DNA of 64,000 bases from Angomonas deanei (Eukaryota; Euglenozoa; Kinetoplastea; Trypanosomatida; Trypanosomatidae), in NCBI GenBank assembly GCA_903995115.1, contig LR877152.1, positions 310,001-374,000 on the forward strand. Direction: 5' to 3'. The position numbers and the translations under genes are program-made. Numbering within the stretch: position 1 is the stretch's first letter; the number at the start of each line of letters is the position of its first letter. The notes beneath the pieces are model-generated. The model was not told the DNA's origin. It worked only from the letters and a program-made list of their open reading frames with translations, and made no database searches. Shown here one piece after another: positions 9,825 to 20,970 of the stretch.

Positions 9825-10616
9825 TTACTGGAAGTACTTTCTCTTCTGTTTATTCTCCTTCACGTAAATGGCTTCCTTGGGAATGTTGTACTTGGATACC
9901 AGTAGTTCCGCCAGCTGATCTACCACATTACCCTGAATATCGACGCAGTCCTGAGTTTCACCCTCGGCAGCCGCACGGACGCCACCACCGCTAGAGAACG
10001 TCTTGCGCCACTCCTTGGAGATATCCTTCAGGTTGAACCCGAACAAGTCCATTCCGTAGATGGAGGTGGTCATGCGCTTGCCAGTGCGCACCGCGGCGGT
10101 CAGCAGCACCACACGCTCCAGCGCCTTCTTCACGCCACGTCCTTCTAGCATGGCCTCCAGCCTGTCCTTCTCGGTAAGGATACGTCGGCGTCGTCCCTTC
10201 TCCTCCGCCTCTGCTAACTCCGCCGCGTGTTCCTGCAACCACGGGCGGCACTTCTCCATCATCCCACTAAACTCGCACATTTCAGCTGGGAAGGTGCAGA
10301 TGGGACAGTACAGCACACTGACGGCGGGCTGGCGGGTGACAATAATCTCCTCCTCCTTGTCGGCCTCTCCCTTCGCCGCCGCACCCTTGTCTTCCTTTCC
10401 TTTCTTGCCTTTTCCGTCGAGGTTACCCTTCTTTCCTCTATACTCCTTCTTTTTGGGCTTCTCGGAGCTGGCGTCGCTTTTGGCGTCCGACTCCGCGTCG
10501 GACCCCTCGGCCTTGGTCTCAGCCCCTTCCTCGTGCGTTTCTTCCACGTCGCTATGTTCCTCCTCGGAGCTCTCCTCCTGTGCCTGCTTCTTCTTGTTCT
10601 TCTTGTTGCGAGCCAT
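9825..10616 (-). CDS. DENR: Density-regulated protein (DENR) homologue, SUI1 domain
   Basis: A 263-residue protein. The first 90 residues are low-complexity Lys/Glu/Ser. A DENR-type cysteine block follows (VLYCPICTFPAEMCEFSG, then MMEKCRPWLQEHAAEL), and the C-terminal half is a SUI1/eIF1-like fold: KRMTTSIYGMDLFGFNLKDI, the GGGVRAA loop, then CVDIQGNVVDQLAELLVSK. DENR pairs with MCTS1 to release deacylated tRNA and mRNA from 40S subunits and to support reinitiation; that role is from the family. The acidic/basic N-terminal extension is longer than in animal DENR. The ATG at 10616 begins a basic stretch (MARNKKNKKKQAQ). Confidence 0.85.
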   Translation of the reverse strand: MARNKKNKKKQAQEESSEEEHSDVEETHEEGAETKAEGSDAESDAKSDASSEKPKKKEYRGKKGNLDGKGKKGKEDKGAAAKGEADKEEEIIVTRQPAVSVLYCPICTFPAEMCEFSGMMEKCRPWLQEHAAELAEAEEKGRRRRILTEKDRLEAMLEGRGVKKALERVVLLTAAVRTGKRMTTSIYGMDLFGFNLKDISKEWRKTFSSGGGVRAAAEGETQDCVDIQGNVVDQLAELLVSKYNIPKEAIYVKENKQKRKYFQ

Positions 10617-10940
10617 TTAGATCGCTTGGCAAATGTATATCAACAAAAGTGGTTTCTTGAATACAAAAAGTAGGAAAGGAAGTTAGTCGGCGAGGAGCAA
10701 AAAAAAAAAAAAGAAATGAAATTATCCACAGTTAGAAAACAACACAGATTGGTGATGTGACCATTGCAACCGTGTATATATATTACAAACAACAATAAAG
10801 CACGCTCAAACAGAAAAATATGGAAATATACATGAAGAATGTAGCACTCAACAAATAAATTAAGAAAAAAAAAAACATCTATTGTTTATAAAACGGATCG
10901 TGAAGTAACTTGAAAGAGCTGTGTATAGCTGGCTCCATTC
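10617..10940. other. AT-rich spacer between DENR and the giant coiled-coil gene
   Basis: About 320 bases with A13 (about 10699) and A11 (about 10864) runs on the plus strand. Expected content is the 3' UTR of the giant gene and the splice-acceptor tract for DENR. No open frame of interest and no RNA gene seen. Confidence 0.5.
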
Positions 10941-13900
10941 CTACTTGGGTGCGATGCGGATGGGGGCTGGCGCGGAGCTGGGCACCTTATACGCGTGTCC
11001 GGGGACCACAACTCGAATAGGACCCGCCTGTGGCACTGGGGTAGGGATACCCTGAGAGCTGTCCGAGTCCAGCACTCTCACCGGGACCGGCGTGCTGTGC
11101 CGGCTGTCCTCCTCGTAGCCTGGCGTCGGAGACGATGTCATTCCACTCTTATTAATGGGGGAGGCAGCTCTCTGATAGGATTGGGTCGTCGTCGGGTCAA
11201 ACGGGGCGTTGTCGGGGGACGGCGCGGACTGTCTACGTTCAGGGGAAGGACGTGCGCTAGGACGGCGCTCATGGGCGCTGGGGCGTCGCTCGGCACCAGC
11301 GCTTCGTCGTCCCTCGAGGGAAATGGAGTGGTGTCGCTTCTCTGGGGCCGACCGGGAGCGTTGCTTTCTTCGGTGCTCCACTTCGTCGTCGTCGTACTGC
11401 TCTGAGGGTTGATTCTTATGCGACTTGCGACGCTTGCCCGCGCTCGGCGGTTTGGACCCTTGGCTGACGGAGCTGCGTGGCACCGCCCTGGATGGGCGTC
11501 TGTCGTCCATCGGCGTGAGATGGTGCCCGCTGGCAACGGGGTTCTTTCGAGGGTCACCCATCTGACGGAGGAACTCCTCGTCGCGGTTCACTGGGGCAGA
11601 GTTGGGTAGTCTGCCGGCCTGGTTGAGACGGTTGAGTTGGCGCTCCAGCTCGTTCACCTGGGCTAGGAGATTGGCAGTGGTCTGCTGTGCCGACGGGGCA
11701 TAGAGGCTAGGTGTAAAGCGGTACTGCGGCTCTTTCTGTGTACCTGCTGAAGAGGCTCGTGGACCGGCATTCTCGGAGTACGGTTGACCAGCGAAGAAGG
11801 GCAGTTGCGGCAGCGGCACCTGTGGGGTGTACCCGCCCTGCATCGGCATGGGGTTGTAGCCATTCGGTTGAGGGAACGCCATTGGAGGATTGTACCCGTG
11901 CTGCAAGTTCTCTGGAATTTGATTCATTGGTACCGGATGTGATCCCGGCGGCGAACCCTCCCGAAGAGAACGATTGTCGGAACGCTCATTGTCGTCGGAG
12001 GAGTCGGGAGGGGATTCCAACAGCTCCGTGTAGTGCTCGTCCCCTTCTGGCAAGACATCGTTGAGGTCGATCATGTTGCTGTGGTTGCTATGCTGGGACG
12101 ACTGATAGGGGTGGGACGGCTGTTCTTCGTAGCTCGTCAGAGGCAGTTGATTCGACGAATGCTGATGAACCGGGGACTGCGCATCGTAGGCAGAATAACG
12201 AGGTTGCTCGCTCGGAGACTGTTGGTGAACTGGGGACTGTGCATCATACGCGGAGTAGCGTGGTTGTTCTTTCGGTTGATGAACCGGAGACTGCGCGTCG
12301 TAGGCAGAATAACGGGGTTGTTCCTTCGGAGAATACTGATGAACCGGAGACTGCGCGTCGTAGGCAGAATAACGGGGCTGTTCTTTCGGGGAGTGTTGGT
12401 GGAATGGGGACTGTGCATCATACGCCGAATACCGCGGCGACTCACTTAGGCTGCCCACGATAGGCTCAATGGGAGGCTCACCATCGTGCGTCGGCTGAAT
12501 GACGTGGTCGGGGATTACCTGAACCGAGTAGGGGTGATTCGCGGGCTCCTGCATCTCGCTGTAAAGTGGATAGTGGTTGTTGGGGTCTCCGTGGCCCATC
12601 GACTTGCGGTCGTCACGGGAGTAGTCTGTCTGACTTGGGTATCGAGGGCTCTGATGGTCCTCGGAATTGAGAGGCGGGGTCACCTGATGGTGGTAAGGAC
12701 TCTGGTGGTCTGCCGCATGAAGTGGGGACAGACCGCCGTCGTCCGTGGGAAAGGCATAGCTACCGCGCGGAGGGGCGAGCGTGCCCTTGTTAATCGCATC
12801 AGACCCACGTGGTGGCTCGCTACTCTCGGCGTAGTAGCTTGGATCCTCTCCCGACCCTGAACTATTTCGCTGACGAGGCGGGCGGTAAACTTGTACCGGG
12901 AGAGGCTCCGACTGAACGCTGGACGTGTCTTGATCCCTAGAGGTTTCCACCACCTCCGGCTTCGAGGCGCGGACGGGGTTGTGGCTGTTCCGAGTCGGTC
13001 TTCGATCATTCGGGGCCGACTGGCTCGCACGTCGCGGGGAGCTCGCCTGAGACGGCCGCTGATTCTCCGCTGGGTTCCCGTAGTTTCCATCGTAATTTAA
13101 GCCCGGTGCAGACACCGACCCTCTAATTCCATTCACCTGAAGACGAATCAACTCCAACAATCGCTTAAATTCCCGTTCCTGCCCATCGAGCACCTCCATC
13201 GTCCGGTTTGCGACTTCCTCCTTCGTTTTCGCCTCCAGCAAGAAGAACCTCCTCGCGGGAGATACCACCGCCATTCAGACTGTTCTTTCGCACATTCAAC
13301 AGTTCCTTCCATATGCTGTCGATTTCATTTTGCATAAAGCTCTTGTGCGTGCTGAACTCCTTCTTTCGGACGAACTGATGGGTAGGCAGCAAGATTTCAG
13401 ACGGGGTCGTCCGTCCGTCCTCCATGATGACAGGAGTGGACTGAGAGGCGCGCCCTTCAGTAGATCGGACGAGAAAATCATTCTTGTTAAACGTTCCCGA
13501 TATGCGGTGGATGTCGCGCATCGACTGCGGCTGGGAAGACTGATCGTGGGCCTCCAGTGGTTTCGGTGCGGCCGCCTCCGCGGCTTGCGCGTAGAGAGGA
13601 GGGTATCCGCTGCTTTGTTTGCGCTTCTTGGGGCTCGGCGCCGCCGCCATCTCCTCTGTCGACTTCAGTCTAGCGTCCAAGTCTCGTAACTGTTCGCGCA
13701 TCGCGTTGTCCATGTCATTCTGTTGACGCAACAGTTGCTCGCGAAGGTTGGCCATGTTGTCCAGAATCGCACGGTTCTCATTCACGGCCGTCAGACAGCG
13801 GTTCTGTGCGTCCTCTGCCGCCTTGGCGTAGTTCGCCACGTCATCGGCCATCCCTCTGATCCGCTCCATGTCCAGTTCCACTTCCTTCACAATCGTCAAC

Positions 13901-15562
13901 TGCTCTCGTGACGTGTTGGATACATTCTCCCCATGGGAGGACACGTTGCTCGAGCTGAGGCCGCCTGTGGGGCTGCGCGTAGTTGGTGGCTCACTGACGC
14001 CTCCCTTTGTCACCTCCTGAAGTCGATTGTTCATCTCGTTATTTTTTTGCGCCATGGCAAAGATCTCCTCCCGAATGGCACTCTCTAACGTGGCAATCTG
14101 CGACTGTATGCCGTTCAGGTCTCGTTGGGTGGTAAACGTGCTGCTGACATCGCCCCAAATTGCCGTTAGCGCCTCGTTGATCTGCGTATACACTTGGTCG
14201 GGGTCAGCGTGGAGTGCCGTGGCAGCGGAAAGGACGTTGATGCGCTCGAGCAGGTCGGTGTGCGAGGCGCGGATGGCACTGTCGATGGCTTGTCGCACCT
14301 GCTGATTGTTCTTGTCCACCTCTTGCGAAAAGACACGCAGGAACTCCCGAACAGCGTCACTGTCCTCTCCAAGCTTGTTGATTCGCTCACCATGTCTGGT
14401 GACGGCCGTGTTCGTGATCTCCAGCGGTACCACGCACCGCTCCTGTATCGTGGTGCCCATATCGTTCAGATTCTTATTGATCGAGTCCGACACCATGACG
14501 AACCGCTCCTGGAGGCCGTTCAGTTGGGATTGAATGTTCAAATCGCCCGCCTGAAACTGCTGTTGAATGGTACGATTGTCGGCCTCCATCTTGCCGCTCA
14601 AGTCCACCACGCTGGCACGCCAGTTCACGTCAATGGTCTCCATTTGCTGGTCATGTTTGCTGAGTTCTTGAATCAAATCCTGATGCGCCGTGCGCTGACG
14701 GCTGTCCAGCGCTTGCACCAGTTGGGATACATCCGTGATATCCTTGCTCAGTGAGGTGTGGGCATTCTGCACCGACTGTCTGGACGTATTGTCCAAGTCC
14801 TCAATGCGGCGGCGGAGGTCAGCGGCGTCGGTCTGCTCTTGTGTATTCAACTGCGTCAACTCTCCTCTGACCCGCTCATCGAGCGCCAGTAGAGCTTCGT
14901 TTTGACTCTGCAGAGCGGTCCGCAGAAGATTCTCGGTCGCTTGATTGGCGGTCCGAATGTCGTTGGTCAAGCCGCCATGTACCTCCTGGAGCGCTTGTCG
15001 CATGCCGGCTTCCAGCTGCTCGACGCGCTGCCGCATGTTTGCTACCTCCGCCGTCATTTGCTGCTGCAGTCCCTTCCAGAGACGCCCTGGTGTTGGTATC
15101 GACGGTCTGGATCGCGTTCGTGTTACCCTGCACGCCGCCTTGCACACTGCGGATCGCCTCTCCGGTCGCCTGCTCCGACGCCTGCAGTCTCTGCTGCACG
15201 GCCTGGATATCCCCTTGCAGGCGATTCTCCAGACCCCGTGAGACCGCGTCGTACTTCTGGTCGACACCCTGCACCGCAGACTGGATACCCTGGTGGCCCG
15301 CCTCGACATTGCTGAGGCGGTCACTCTGGTTTCCTAAAGCGTTGTTGAGATGGTCAATCTGCGCCGCAGTGGCGCTGCGGTCGTTGAGTAGGGCGTTAAT
15401 CTGCTGCTGCGTGTTTTCCTTCGCGTGCTGCTCCGAACCGAAGCGCTGCTCGACATCTCTTAGTCTACCCAGCACAGCGCTCAGCGTCTGTTCCTGTTGG
15501 CGGATAATGTCTTCTAATGAAGCACACCGGTTGTGCAAGTTGTTGATAACATCTGCACTCAT
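10941..15562 (-). CDS. Giant coiled-coil and tandem-repeat protein, frame interrupted twice
   Basis: Three overlapping frames without spacers appear to form one gene of about 1,540 codons. Part 1 starts at ATG 15562 (MSADVINNLHNRCASLEDII). Coding-like sequence moves to the second frame near 15071-15073 (a CCC run on the plus strand), and to the third near 13226-13229 (TTTT) or elsewhere in 13165-13274. Both switches need one base fewer than is present. The first two-thirds is coiled coil with many Gln/Asn-rich heptads and no globular domain. The last third is Pro/Ser/Gln-rich and low-complexity, with five tandem copies of a 20-residue unit containing RYSAYDAQSP, then Arg/Ser-rich segments with many 'RRPSA' repeats. 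No named family is recognised. The architecture suits a cytoskeletal or flagellar scaffold, but this is inference. It could alternatively be two genes meeting near 13270, but no splice tract is visible there. Confidence 0.6.
12150..12445 (-). repeat. Five tandem copies of a ~60-bp coding repeat (RYSAYDAQSP unit)
   Basis: Within the giant gene five consecutive units of about 20 codons share the core RYSAYDAQSP followed by a variable HQ.SPKEQP linker; one copy is two codons shorter. DNA copies are similar but not identical, so the array is neither brand new nor strongly diverged. The Ser-Pro steps are candidate phosphorylation sites. Confidence 0.85.
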
Positions 15563-15961
15563 GAGGTTTCAAATAATATTTTTTCAGAACAGATAAATAT
15601 ACAAAAAAAAAAAAGGAACTTCTATCACAACAAAAACCAAAATAAATAATAATAATAAAAGATGAATTGGAATACCTCTATAAAAAGAAATAAAACAGTT
15701 CTAAGAAGGAAAAGAAGAAGAATTCATCGTCTTGGTCCAAAGCATTCGTCCATTTTTTTTTTTTTTTCAAAAAAATCAATATTCTGATAACAACCACTAA
15801 CTGTACTTTTTAACGTGATTATTAAATTAACGGTTTACTGATTATTGTTATTATTAAACGAGATGGGTATGAATGGATGCTACCATGTTACTGTTTTTTT
15901 TTTTTTTTTACATGTTCGCCTATCATTCAATGCATTATTCATATTAGTTCGTACCACAAGC
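15563..15961. other. AT-rich spacer between UTP13 and the giant gene
   Basis: About 400 bases with three long A or T runs on the plus strand (about 15602, a T tract at 15757-15767 and another near 15895-15909). It should contain the 3' UTR of UTP13 and the splice region of the giant gene. No gene or RNA seen. Confidence 0.5.
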
Positions 15962-18739
15962 CTACTCCTCACGCGGACGCTTTTCGTTCACCGTCAGCAA
16001 GGGTGAGCTAGTGGTCAATGCTTCCGGCGCGATGGTGTGCGTGAGGTAGTCGAGGTAGTAGGTCATATCCAGCGTACTGTGCTGTCGCTGACTGTGTTTC
16101 TGTGTGTAGGCTAAAAGCGGGGCGACCAGGTCACGTGCGTAGGGCAACTTGCTAATTTCGCTATAGTGAAACGTCCCCAAGAAGCAGTAGACGACTAAAC
16201 TCGCAATTCCACTATGGCGGCTGTTGCTGATCCACTCCCGCGTGAACTGCAGTAGGCGCGTCAGTTGGTCTGGGGTGAGAGAGACGAGTATCTCCTCCTT
16301 CAGCGCCTTCTCACACTCCACCGTCCCCTTCGCGCTCCACTGCGCAATCACCTGCCGCAGGTGTCTGGGGTGGTTCAGCTGCAGTGCCAGCATGAAGGCC
16401 CGGGAGAACTCCTTCTTGCGAATGGCATTGGCGAGCTGTTGCTCCTTGAGGATCATGTCCGACCGCTCCTCCCGAATGCGCGTCACCTCCTCCTGCGTGT
16501 AGTCCTCCGTCGCGATCAGAACACCGTCCGCCGAGCCGGAGAGAAATACGGTCTTCTCCTCTGTCTCCATCACCCGGAGAGACCACACCTTCTCGTCGTG
16601 CAGCTCGCCAGACCAGACGCACTCCGAGGTCGCCACCGCCCAGACGCGGAGGACGCCCTCTGCGTTACCCGTGACCACCTGCGTCCCTTGGTTGAAGAAG
16701 CACAGCTGCAAAACGGGAATCCTGTCCTCCTGCAGTGTCTTGACACACGACAGGGAGACAAGAGACCACAGTCGGATACTACCGTCGTTGGAGGCAGAGG
16801 CTAACACCCTATCCGCAGAGGAAAAGGAAAGGGAAGAGATGCCTCTTCGGTGACCTTTCAGGGACGCCTCCCGGAATAGCTTCTTGCCAGTGACGTTCCA
16901 CAGATTGACCGACTTGTCCTTTCCACCAGTGGCCACGTACTGATCGTTGGGGGCCACCGCAAGTGCGAAGATGGGGCCACTGTGGGCCACGTTCACGCCC
17001 GCGCGGTGCTCTATTTCAGCGTTCGCAGAGTTCATATTCGCGACCTCCCCCGCATCCCAGAGACGTAAGTTTTCGTCAATGCCCACAGAAAAGAGTAAAA
17101 AGTAGGTGTCGGTCTGCTTGGCGTTGAAGTGCACGGCTGTCACGTCACCACTATGTCCCTTCGCCCCTATCCCAATACACTCCCACGTCGCACAAGACCA
17201 GATCCGGACAGACTTGTCTTTTCCGCCAGTGGCAATGTACTGTCCATCCGGGCTGACGGCGCAAGTGAGGACGATATCCTCATGCCCCTGCAGCGCCTGC
17301 GAGGAAAGGCAGCCGCCACTGGTGTTGTAGAGGCGCACGTCTTTGCTGTTGGTCACGATGGCATACTCGTACGGCGATTCGGCAGGGAACACCTCTGCGT
17401 CGAGGACTTGGTCCAAGTAGCCGACGAGGGTGGAGACGGTCGTGTAGACAGCTTTGGCATCCGACTTGGGTGTCACAATGCCAATATTATACCCCGAGTA
17501 CGCCACGAAGAGTGTATTGGGCGCCTTGTTGTCGTCTACTAGGAAATCATCCACCTTGTGGCGGATACCCTTCGGCTTATTGCGTACCGCTATAGATCGA
17601 ACGAGGAACTCTTCGTCGTTGTCGGTAGCATCGGAGGCCGGTGGTTTGGCAAGACGGTAGCGCAGCTGAACCGTCTCGGTCTCGCTAACGCCGTAGGTAG
17701 CCACAATGCCATCGAGCGACCCGAGATGCAGCGTCTGGGGATCCTCGAAGGTGGCGGCGCTCACGTACTCCTTCACGACCACCGCCCTCGCCTCCTGTAG
17801 CGTCTTGTCCTTGTGCGAAAAGGCCAATATGGAGAGCCGACGATCCCTACCGATGGAAAAAAAGTGCGTTCTGGCATCGTTCATCACGACCGCCTCCACC
17901 GCCTGCACGTGCGAGCGGCAGGTGGCGATGAGATTCTTATTCACAAAGTCAAACACCGCGACGTGTCCTTCCATCGAACCGACCACCAAGTACGACTCCG
18001 TGTTGTCCATGTACACGGTCTGGATCACCGCCGTAAACGTATTGTACAAGTTGTGCGTCAAGTGGTGGTGAAATGCATTCCACACCTTCACACTACCGTC
18101 CGTGGAGCCGGCGACGAGGTAGAGGCCGGAGGGGGAGAAGTAGACGGTAGACACGGCGTGCTGTGCTGCGGTCCAGTTTAACACTGGTTTCAGCGAGTAG
18201 ACCACCTCCTCTGGGCGGTCGTTCTCCTCTGTCGTTTCTTTTTCGTTTTCTTCTTCCCTGTCCGCTTCGTCATCGCTCACTACGTCTGCCGCTTTCTTCT
18301 GGTCAACTTCGATTTTTAACAAGTACACTTGAAGTTGACGTGTGCCCACGGCCACGTACGACCCGTTAGGGACCGATGTCTCATCCTTTTCCGCTGGTGG
18401 CTCCTCTTCCGGATCGGGCTTGCTCCTCTTGTTGGACTTTTTCTTCTTCTCCTCCGGCTTCGCCTTTTTTTTCCTCGTTGCATACCGTAACGGCATCTAA
18501 ACAGAGGATGAGATCCTCCAGGGGGAGCGTGTACGAGCAGACTGGAATGCCGGTGGCGGCACTCACAACGTTTATGGTGTCCCCGCAGGACATGACTAAG
18601 AACTCGTCAAAGGACGTGACGGGGTTCCCTTTTCACCACTCGTATTCGGCGCGGTGGGGAGGGCGACAGTGGCAATGTTGCCGCCACTATAAATAGGGTT
18701 TTGCTTCCACTGCGTACGGAAACAATTCTTTCCCTCCAT
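15962..18739 (-). CDS. UTP13: U3 snoRNP protein UTP13, WD40 type, with two compensating frame breaks
   Basis: WD40 repeats fill most of the protein (for example ITGGKD-type blades ending 'VRIWSC', 'VNLWNV', 'IRLWSL', 'LRVWAV'), followed by the Utp13 C-terminal helical domain (KEFSRAFMLALQLNHPRHLR, then LLQFTREWISNSRHSG). UTP13 is a UTP-B subcomplex member of the nucleolar SSU processome. The simple frame starts at 18496, but this cuts off the first blade. Upstream coding sequence continues in other frames: ATG 18739 (MEGKNCFRTQWKQNPIYSGG, matching the family's N-terminus), a switch near 18621-18633 needing one extra base, then FDEFLVMSCGDTINVVSAAT, then a switch back in the T8 run at 18465-18472 needing one base fewer. 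The joined protein would be about 925 residues, normal for the family with an acidic/basic insert after the first blade. Confidence 0.85.
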
Positions 18740-18972
18740 TATTCTTGAACTGTTACTATGAATGGACTACTCTAATATAATAATAACAATCATAAAGCAA
18801 AAGAGAGCAGAGGGAAGCAAGTAAGATTATTGTTTTAAGGGTGGGGCAACATGTCTGCTCTAGAACAACAGAAAAAAAAAAAAAAAGACACAATGAGCAT
18901 TTATATACAGTCAGTGTCAGATGTAAATACACCTACATATAATATACAAAATAAAGAGACGACAGGTTGCGT

Positions 18973-20793
18973 TCATAACTCCCATTCCGTGTTTTCCTCC
19001 TGCATGTCGTCCGCACCCAGCCCAGGAAGCAGTTCATTGATACTAGAGACGTCAATCACGCCGAGACCGCCCCTACTCCGCAGAGCGCGCTCCAACGCGT
19101 TGGGGACGCTGGTAGCCTCCTTTACGGGGTCCGCGTGCCTCGCCCGCTTAAAGCGACGGTTCTCCTCTAGCTGGCGTAGCTCCTCCTCCGTGCGTGCCCG
19201 ACCCCGGTTCCACCGCTCACCGTGGAGCTGCTCCCCCACTTTGAAGCGACGCAGCCTGGCCTCATTGTCTGTAATGATGTACTGCAGGATATCCCCGTAG
19301 TTCTCCTCTTCGGCAGACTGCAGTACTAAAATCTCCCAAGGCGCGGCAAAGCGACGGGTGGGGTCGTGGAGCAGTTCTTGCATCACCTCCTTGCGCTCGT
19401 CGGGGTCCTCGAGGGCGGACTGCAGCATGGACCCCTCCTCTCGTTGGGAGAAGGCCCTGGACGCACTGCGGTGGGACACACTCGCCTTGGGGGCACTGTC
19501 CTGCTCTTCCCCAAAGTCAAACTCGTTCCCAATGTCCTTCACCGCCGGGTTCTCCAGCAGCTCCTTGTACTGCTCCGTCATACGCTGCACCGTGTCGGGG
19601 TCATCCAGGGAGGCGTCCGGAGGAAGCTGGGAGAGTTCTGTCATCTCCTTCTTGATAATCAGCTTCTCCTCCTCTTCCTTTAAACTCTCCTCCACGCGGT
19701 CGCGCGGGATTGGTTTCGCATTCTTGAGGCCCAAAATGTGGAGCTGCTCCTCCGCCGAGATACCAGCCAGGTTCAGCGACTCCGTCGTTGGGGTCTTGCC
19801 TTCTATTTCGCAGTGCTTTTGGATAAACCACCGCCACTTCTCGCAACGCTCCTCGGTGGCCGGTTCGGACATCTTGGCCTCTGACACCAGCTCATAGTAC
19901 ACCCTGGCAAAAGCGCGCATATCGGCATTCACGTCTTCCTCGGTGGAGCGCATGCTGCTCTCATTGAAGGCGGGTGGTAATGTGCTATTGTCATGGTGGT
20001 AGTCATCGATTCTCTCGAGTAACGCCGCTGGGAGGGAGGCAAACTCGTTCAGTCGCTTCGTGATAGTGTTGGCGGTCAGACGCACCATACCGCAGACTTG
20101 GTCCGGACCACGAGGCACATTAAACATGTAGCACGCTACCAGAAGTGCAGAGACGCAGACCCCCATCGGCCGTCTGCCGGATGAAATCCAATCCTCCTTC
20201 ATAATGCGCAACACTTTGAGGGCGCAAATAATAATATCGTTCAACTTGTCGCCGAGGTCCATCAGCGAAGCAAACCGTTGCACCATATAGGCGGGGTCCA
20301 CCACCGGGATCTTGGTGTGGGTGCCTTTGCAAATGTGCCGCACGTACGCGAGGACAATGCGGGTGTCGTCGTTGTTCACTTCACAAAAGTCTGAAATAAT
20401 ATGGGCCGTTCGCTCCAGTCTCGTGGCAATGTACAGACAGGCACACAGAATGGCCGACCGGGCCCCCGAGATGACATTGATGTTGTGGGCTAGCTTGTAG
20501 ATACCCAGCGCAATCTCCACAATGTCGTCACTAATTTCCAACCGACGCGCAATCCCATGCAGTCCGCGCCGCGCCGCCTCGATGGACGGTTTGGAGCTGT
20601 TCACCGTGGAGGTAATATTACCGTGCGTAGGTCTGTAGTTGACTCTCGTGTTGGTGCCCGCCGCGGCGTTGGCGAACACGGGGTCCATCTCGTACTGCTC
20701 ATCAAATACGACGACGCCGCACAGTGTGCAGTGCGTGATGTTGCTATCCTTGTCCTTGAACAGGGCGGACGTTGGGTGACTGCACGCCGACAT
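18973..20793 (-). CDS. BRF1: TFIIIB subunit BRF1
   Basis: About 606 residues from ATG 20793 (MSACSHPTSALFKDK); the frame continues upstream only through a poly-pyrimidine tract. Order of parts: a zinc-ribbon-like N-terminus, two cyclin-fold TFIIB repeats (GLHGIARRLEISDDIVEIAL, then SARSAILCACLYIATRLERT; and the second with MGVCVSALLVACYMFNVPRG, then LTANTITKRLNEFASLP), and the BRF1-specific acidic C-terminal region. BRF1 with TBP and BDP1 recruits RNA polymerase III to tRNA and 5S rRNA promoters. In the ribbon the first knuckle reads CSHP rather than CxxC, while the second is CTLCG, so zinc binding may be altered. Sense-strand T-rich sequence ending TTTTTTTAG lies 2 nt before the ATG. Confidence 0.85.
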   Translation of the reverse strand: MSACSHPTSALFKDKDSNITHCTLCGVVVFDEQYEMDPVFANAAAGTNTRVNYRPTHGNITSTVNSSKPSIEAARRGLHGIARRLEISDDIVEIALGIYKLAHNINVISGARSAILCACLYIATRLERTAHIISDFCEVNNDDTRIVLAYVRHICKGTHTKIPVVDPAYMVQRFASLMDLGDKLNDIIICALKVLRIMKEDWISSGRRPMGVCVSALLVACYMFNVPRGPDQVCGMVRLTANTITKRLNEFASLPAALLERIDDYHHDNSTLPPAFNESSMRSTEEDVNADMRAFARVYYELVSEAKMSEPATEERCEKWRWFIQKHCEIEGKTPTTESLNLAGISAEEQLHILGLKNAKPIPRDRVEESLKEEEEKLIIKKEMTELSQLPPDASLDDPDTVQRMTEQYKELLENPAVKDIGNEFDFGEEQDSAPKASVSHRSASRAFSQREEGSMLQSALEDPDERKEVMQELLHDPTRRFAAPWEILVLQSAEEENYGDILQYIITDNEARLRRFKVGEQLHGERWNRGRARTEEELRQLEENRRFKRARHADPVKEATSVPNALERALRSRGGLGVIDVSSINELLPGLGADDMQEENTEWEL

Positions 20794-20822
20794 GACTAAA
20801 AAAAGCAAAAGGAAAAAAAATG
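20794..20822 (-). promoter_or_regulatory. Trans-splice acceptor for BRF1
   Basis: In sense orientation: a T8 run, CCTTTTGC, a T7 run and AG, then TC and the ATG. The AG lies two bases before the start, which also argues that the upstream Phe-rich extension of the frame is not translated. Confidence 0.6.
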
Positions 20823-20970
20823 TGCTTTTCAAGTTTCCTTTAAAAAACAGAGATGAAAGAGAGGGAAGGAATGCCGTGAAAACAAAAGACTATAGAATAA
20901 AGGTAAAAAGACCGTATTTACATGTTTTCTGTTTGCTGGATTTTTTTTTTTCTTTTCTTATCGTAGCCGA

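Noticed and set aside
6299-15562. Programmed +1 frameshifting as the default explanation for the frame breaks
   Set aside because: No shared slippery heptamer or stop-codon context is seen, and UTP13 and RPA2 include breaks in the opposite direction; assembly indels are simpler.
15962-18496. UTP13 starting at the ATG at 18496
   Set aside because: That start loses the conserved first blade, which is found in adjacent frames up to 18739.
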